Source: Tamarix chinensis
Taxonomy: Eukaryota; Streptophyta; Magnoliopsida; Caryophyllales; Tamaricaceae
Direction: 5' to 3'
DNA: 64,000 bases
NCBI GenBank assembly: GCA_030549775.1
Contig: CM060171.1
Coordinates: forward strand, 2,534,001-2,598,000
A program made the translations under genes and the position numbers. The notes under the pieces were generated by a model that saw only the letters and a program-made list of their open reading frames with translations, did no database searches and was not told the DNA's origin. Numbering within the stretch: position 1 is the stretch's first letter; each line of letters opens with the position of its first letter. Positions 63,540 through 64,000 of the stretch are shown piece after piece.

Positions 63540-64000
63540 GGAAACAAAATAGAAAATCTTAGGAAAACCTAAAATTTAACAAGAAAGGAAATTCCTTCAA
63601 GAAGTCCAAGTGTCACCATTGTGGAAAGAAAGGGAATTACATTTTTGAATGTAGAATCAATACATTTTTGAATGTAGAACCAAGGAAGGCAGATGCTATA
63701 AAATCTGAGAAGGCTAATGTTGTGGAAAGTGAAGTCAAAGAGCTTGTGGCAATGGTATCTGAAATGCAAATTGACATGGTGACATAACTTCATATGGTCA
63801 CTGTGAGTGATTCATTATATTAGTGGCTTGATTCAGGCGCAACCATTCATGTGTTTAACAATAAGGCGATGTTTACGCCATATGATGTATTAGTAGATCA
63901 AGAGGAGGTTCTTATGGGAAATAACAATGTTGCCAAGGTTTTGGGAAAAGGATCTGTTGTCTTAGATTTTACTTTAGGGAAAACTTGATTTTGATCAATG
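63540..64000 (+). pseudogene. Copia retrotransposon, zinc knuckle and protease, runs off the window
   Basis: A gag zinc knuckle reads CHHCGKKGNYIFEC (63611-63652), where the usual His of C-x2-C-x4-H-x4-C is Asn. Next comes ELVAMVSEMQIDMVT, then a protease with an intact catalytic motif, WLDSGATIHVFNN (about 63825-63863), followed by VLMGNNNVAKVLGKGSVVLD. These match the Copia stretch DSGATIHVCN ... MGNxxxAxVxGKGxVxL. In-frame stops (for example TAA after MVT, TGA near 63987) make it dead. It is a different copy from the Copia element at 14754. Before it, at 63293, TGTAACATCCCAG looks like an isolated LTR start, unproven. Confidence 0.85.

Overview
The window is nuclear DNA from a flowering plant. 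The evidence is a two-exon CONSTANS-like gene with B-boxes, a CCT domain and a spliceosomal intron, the tail of a CNL-type resistance gene, and Copia and Gypsy retrotransposons of plant lineages. The species cannot be told from the sequence. It is AT-rich, with many (TTA)n and (AT)n microsatellites. Almost everything outside the one intact gene is decayed, nested LTR-retrotransposon sequence.

Layout. 1-1343: C-terminal leucine-rich-repeat end of a CNL resistance gene, one reading frame broken only by stop codons. 1344-9229: AT-rich intergenic DNA with microsatellites, a weak ORF (5752-5949) and the 3' end of a Copia element (about 6480-7680). 9235-14314: a large solo Gypsy LTR (+) with a 703-bp Copia solo LTR nested in it (9450-10152). 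14754-21505: 5' part of a Copia element (LTR, PBS, gag, start of protease), split by a 4.96-kb LTR insertion (16483-21444). 21506-about 23840: a truncated Gypsy LTR (-), abutting in opposite orientation a short LTR end (about 23838-24389) that leads into a decayed chromovirus-like Gypsy gag-pol (24390-29315) and its truncated 3' LTR (29316-about 32200).

About 32200-40700: a decayed Athila/Tat-type Gypsy element on the minus strand (integrase, RNase H, RT, protease, gag, PBS at 38392-38409, LTR from 38422). About 40735-54429: a second Athila/Tat-type element on the minus strand with both LTRs recognisable. Its left LTR carries a 3.06-kb solo LTR (40857-43914), its interior a 4.56-kb solo LTR (44463-49020), and its right LTR a 495-bp hAT-like MITE (53454-53948). 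Each insertion has identical or near-identical target-site duplications. The two host LTRs act as each other's empty-site control.

54430-59297: intergenic DNA with a 234-bp-period tandem duplication and a MITE-like element. 59298-61895: the intact CONSTANS-like gene (378 aa), whose 1461-bp intron holds another MITE-like element. 61896-64000: 3' flank and another decayed Copia element (zinc knuckle and protease) running off the window.

I found no convincing novel biological system. The most informative material is (i) the nested, datable stack of solo LTRs, (ii) a conserved set of hairpin-like repeats inside the large LTR family, and (iii) the MITE-bearing intron of the CONSTANS-like gene, whose retention would give a CCT-less protein.
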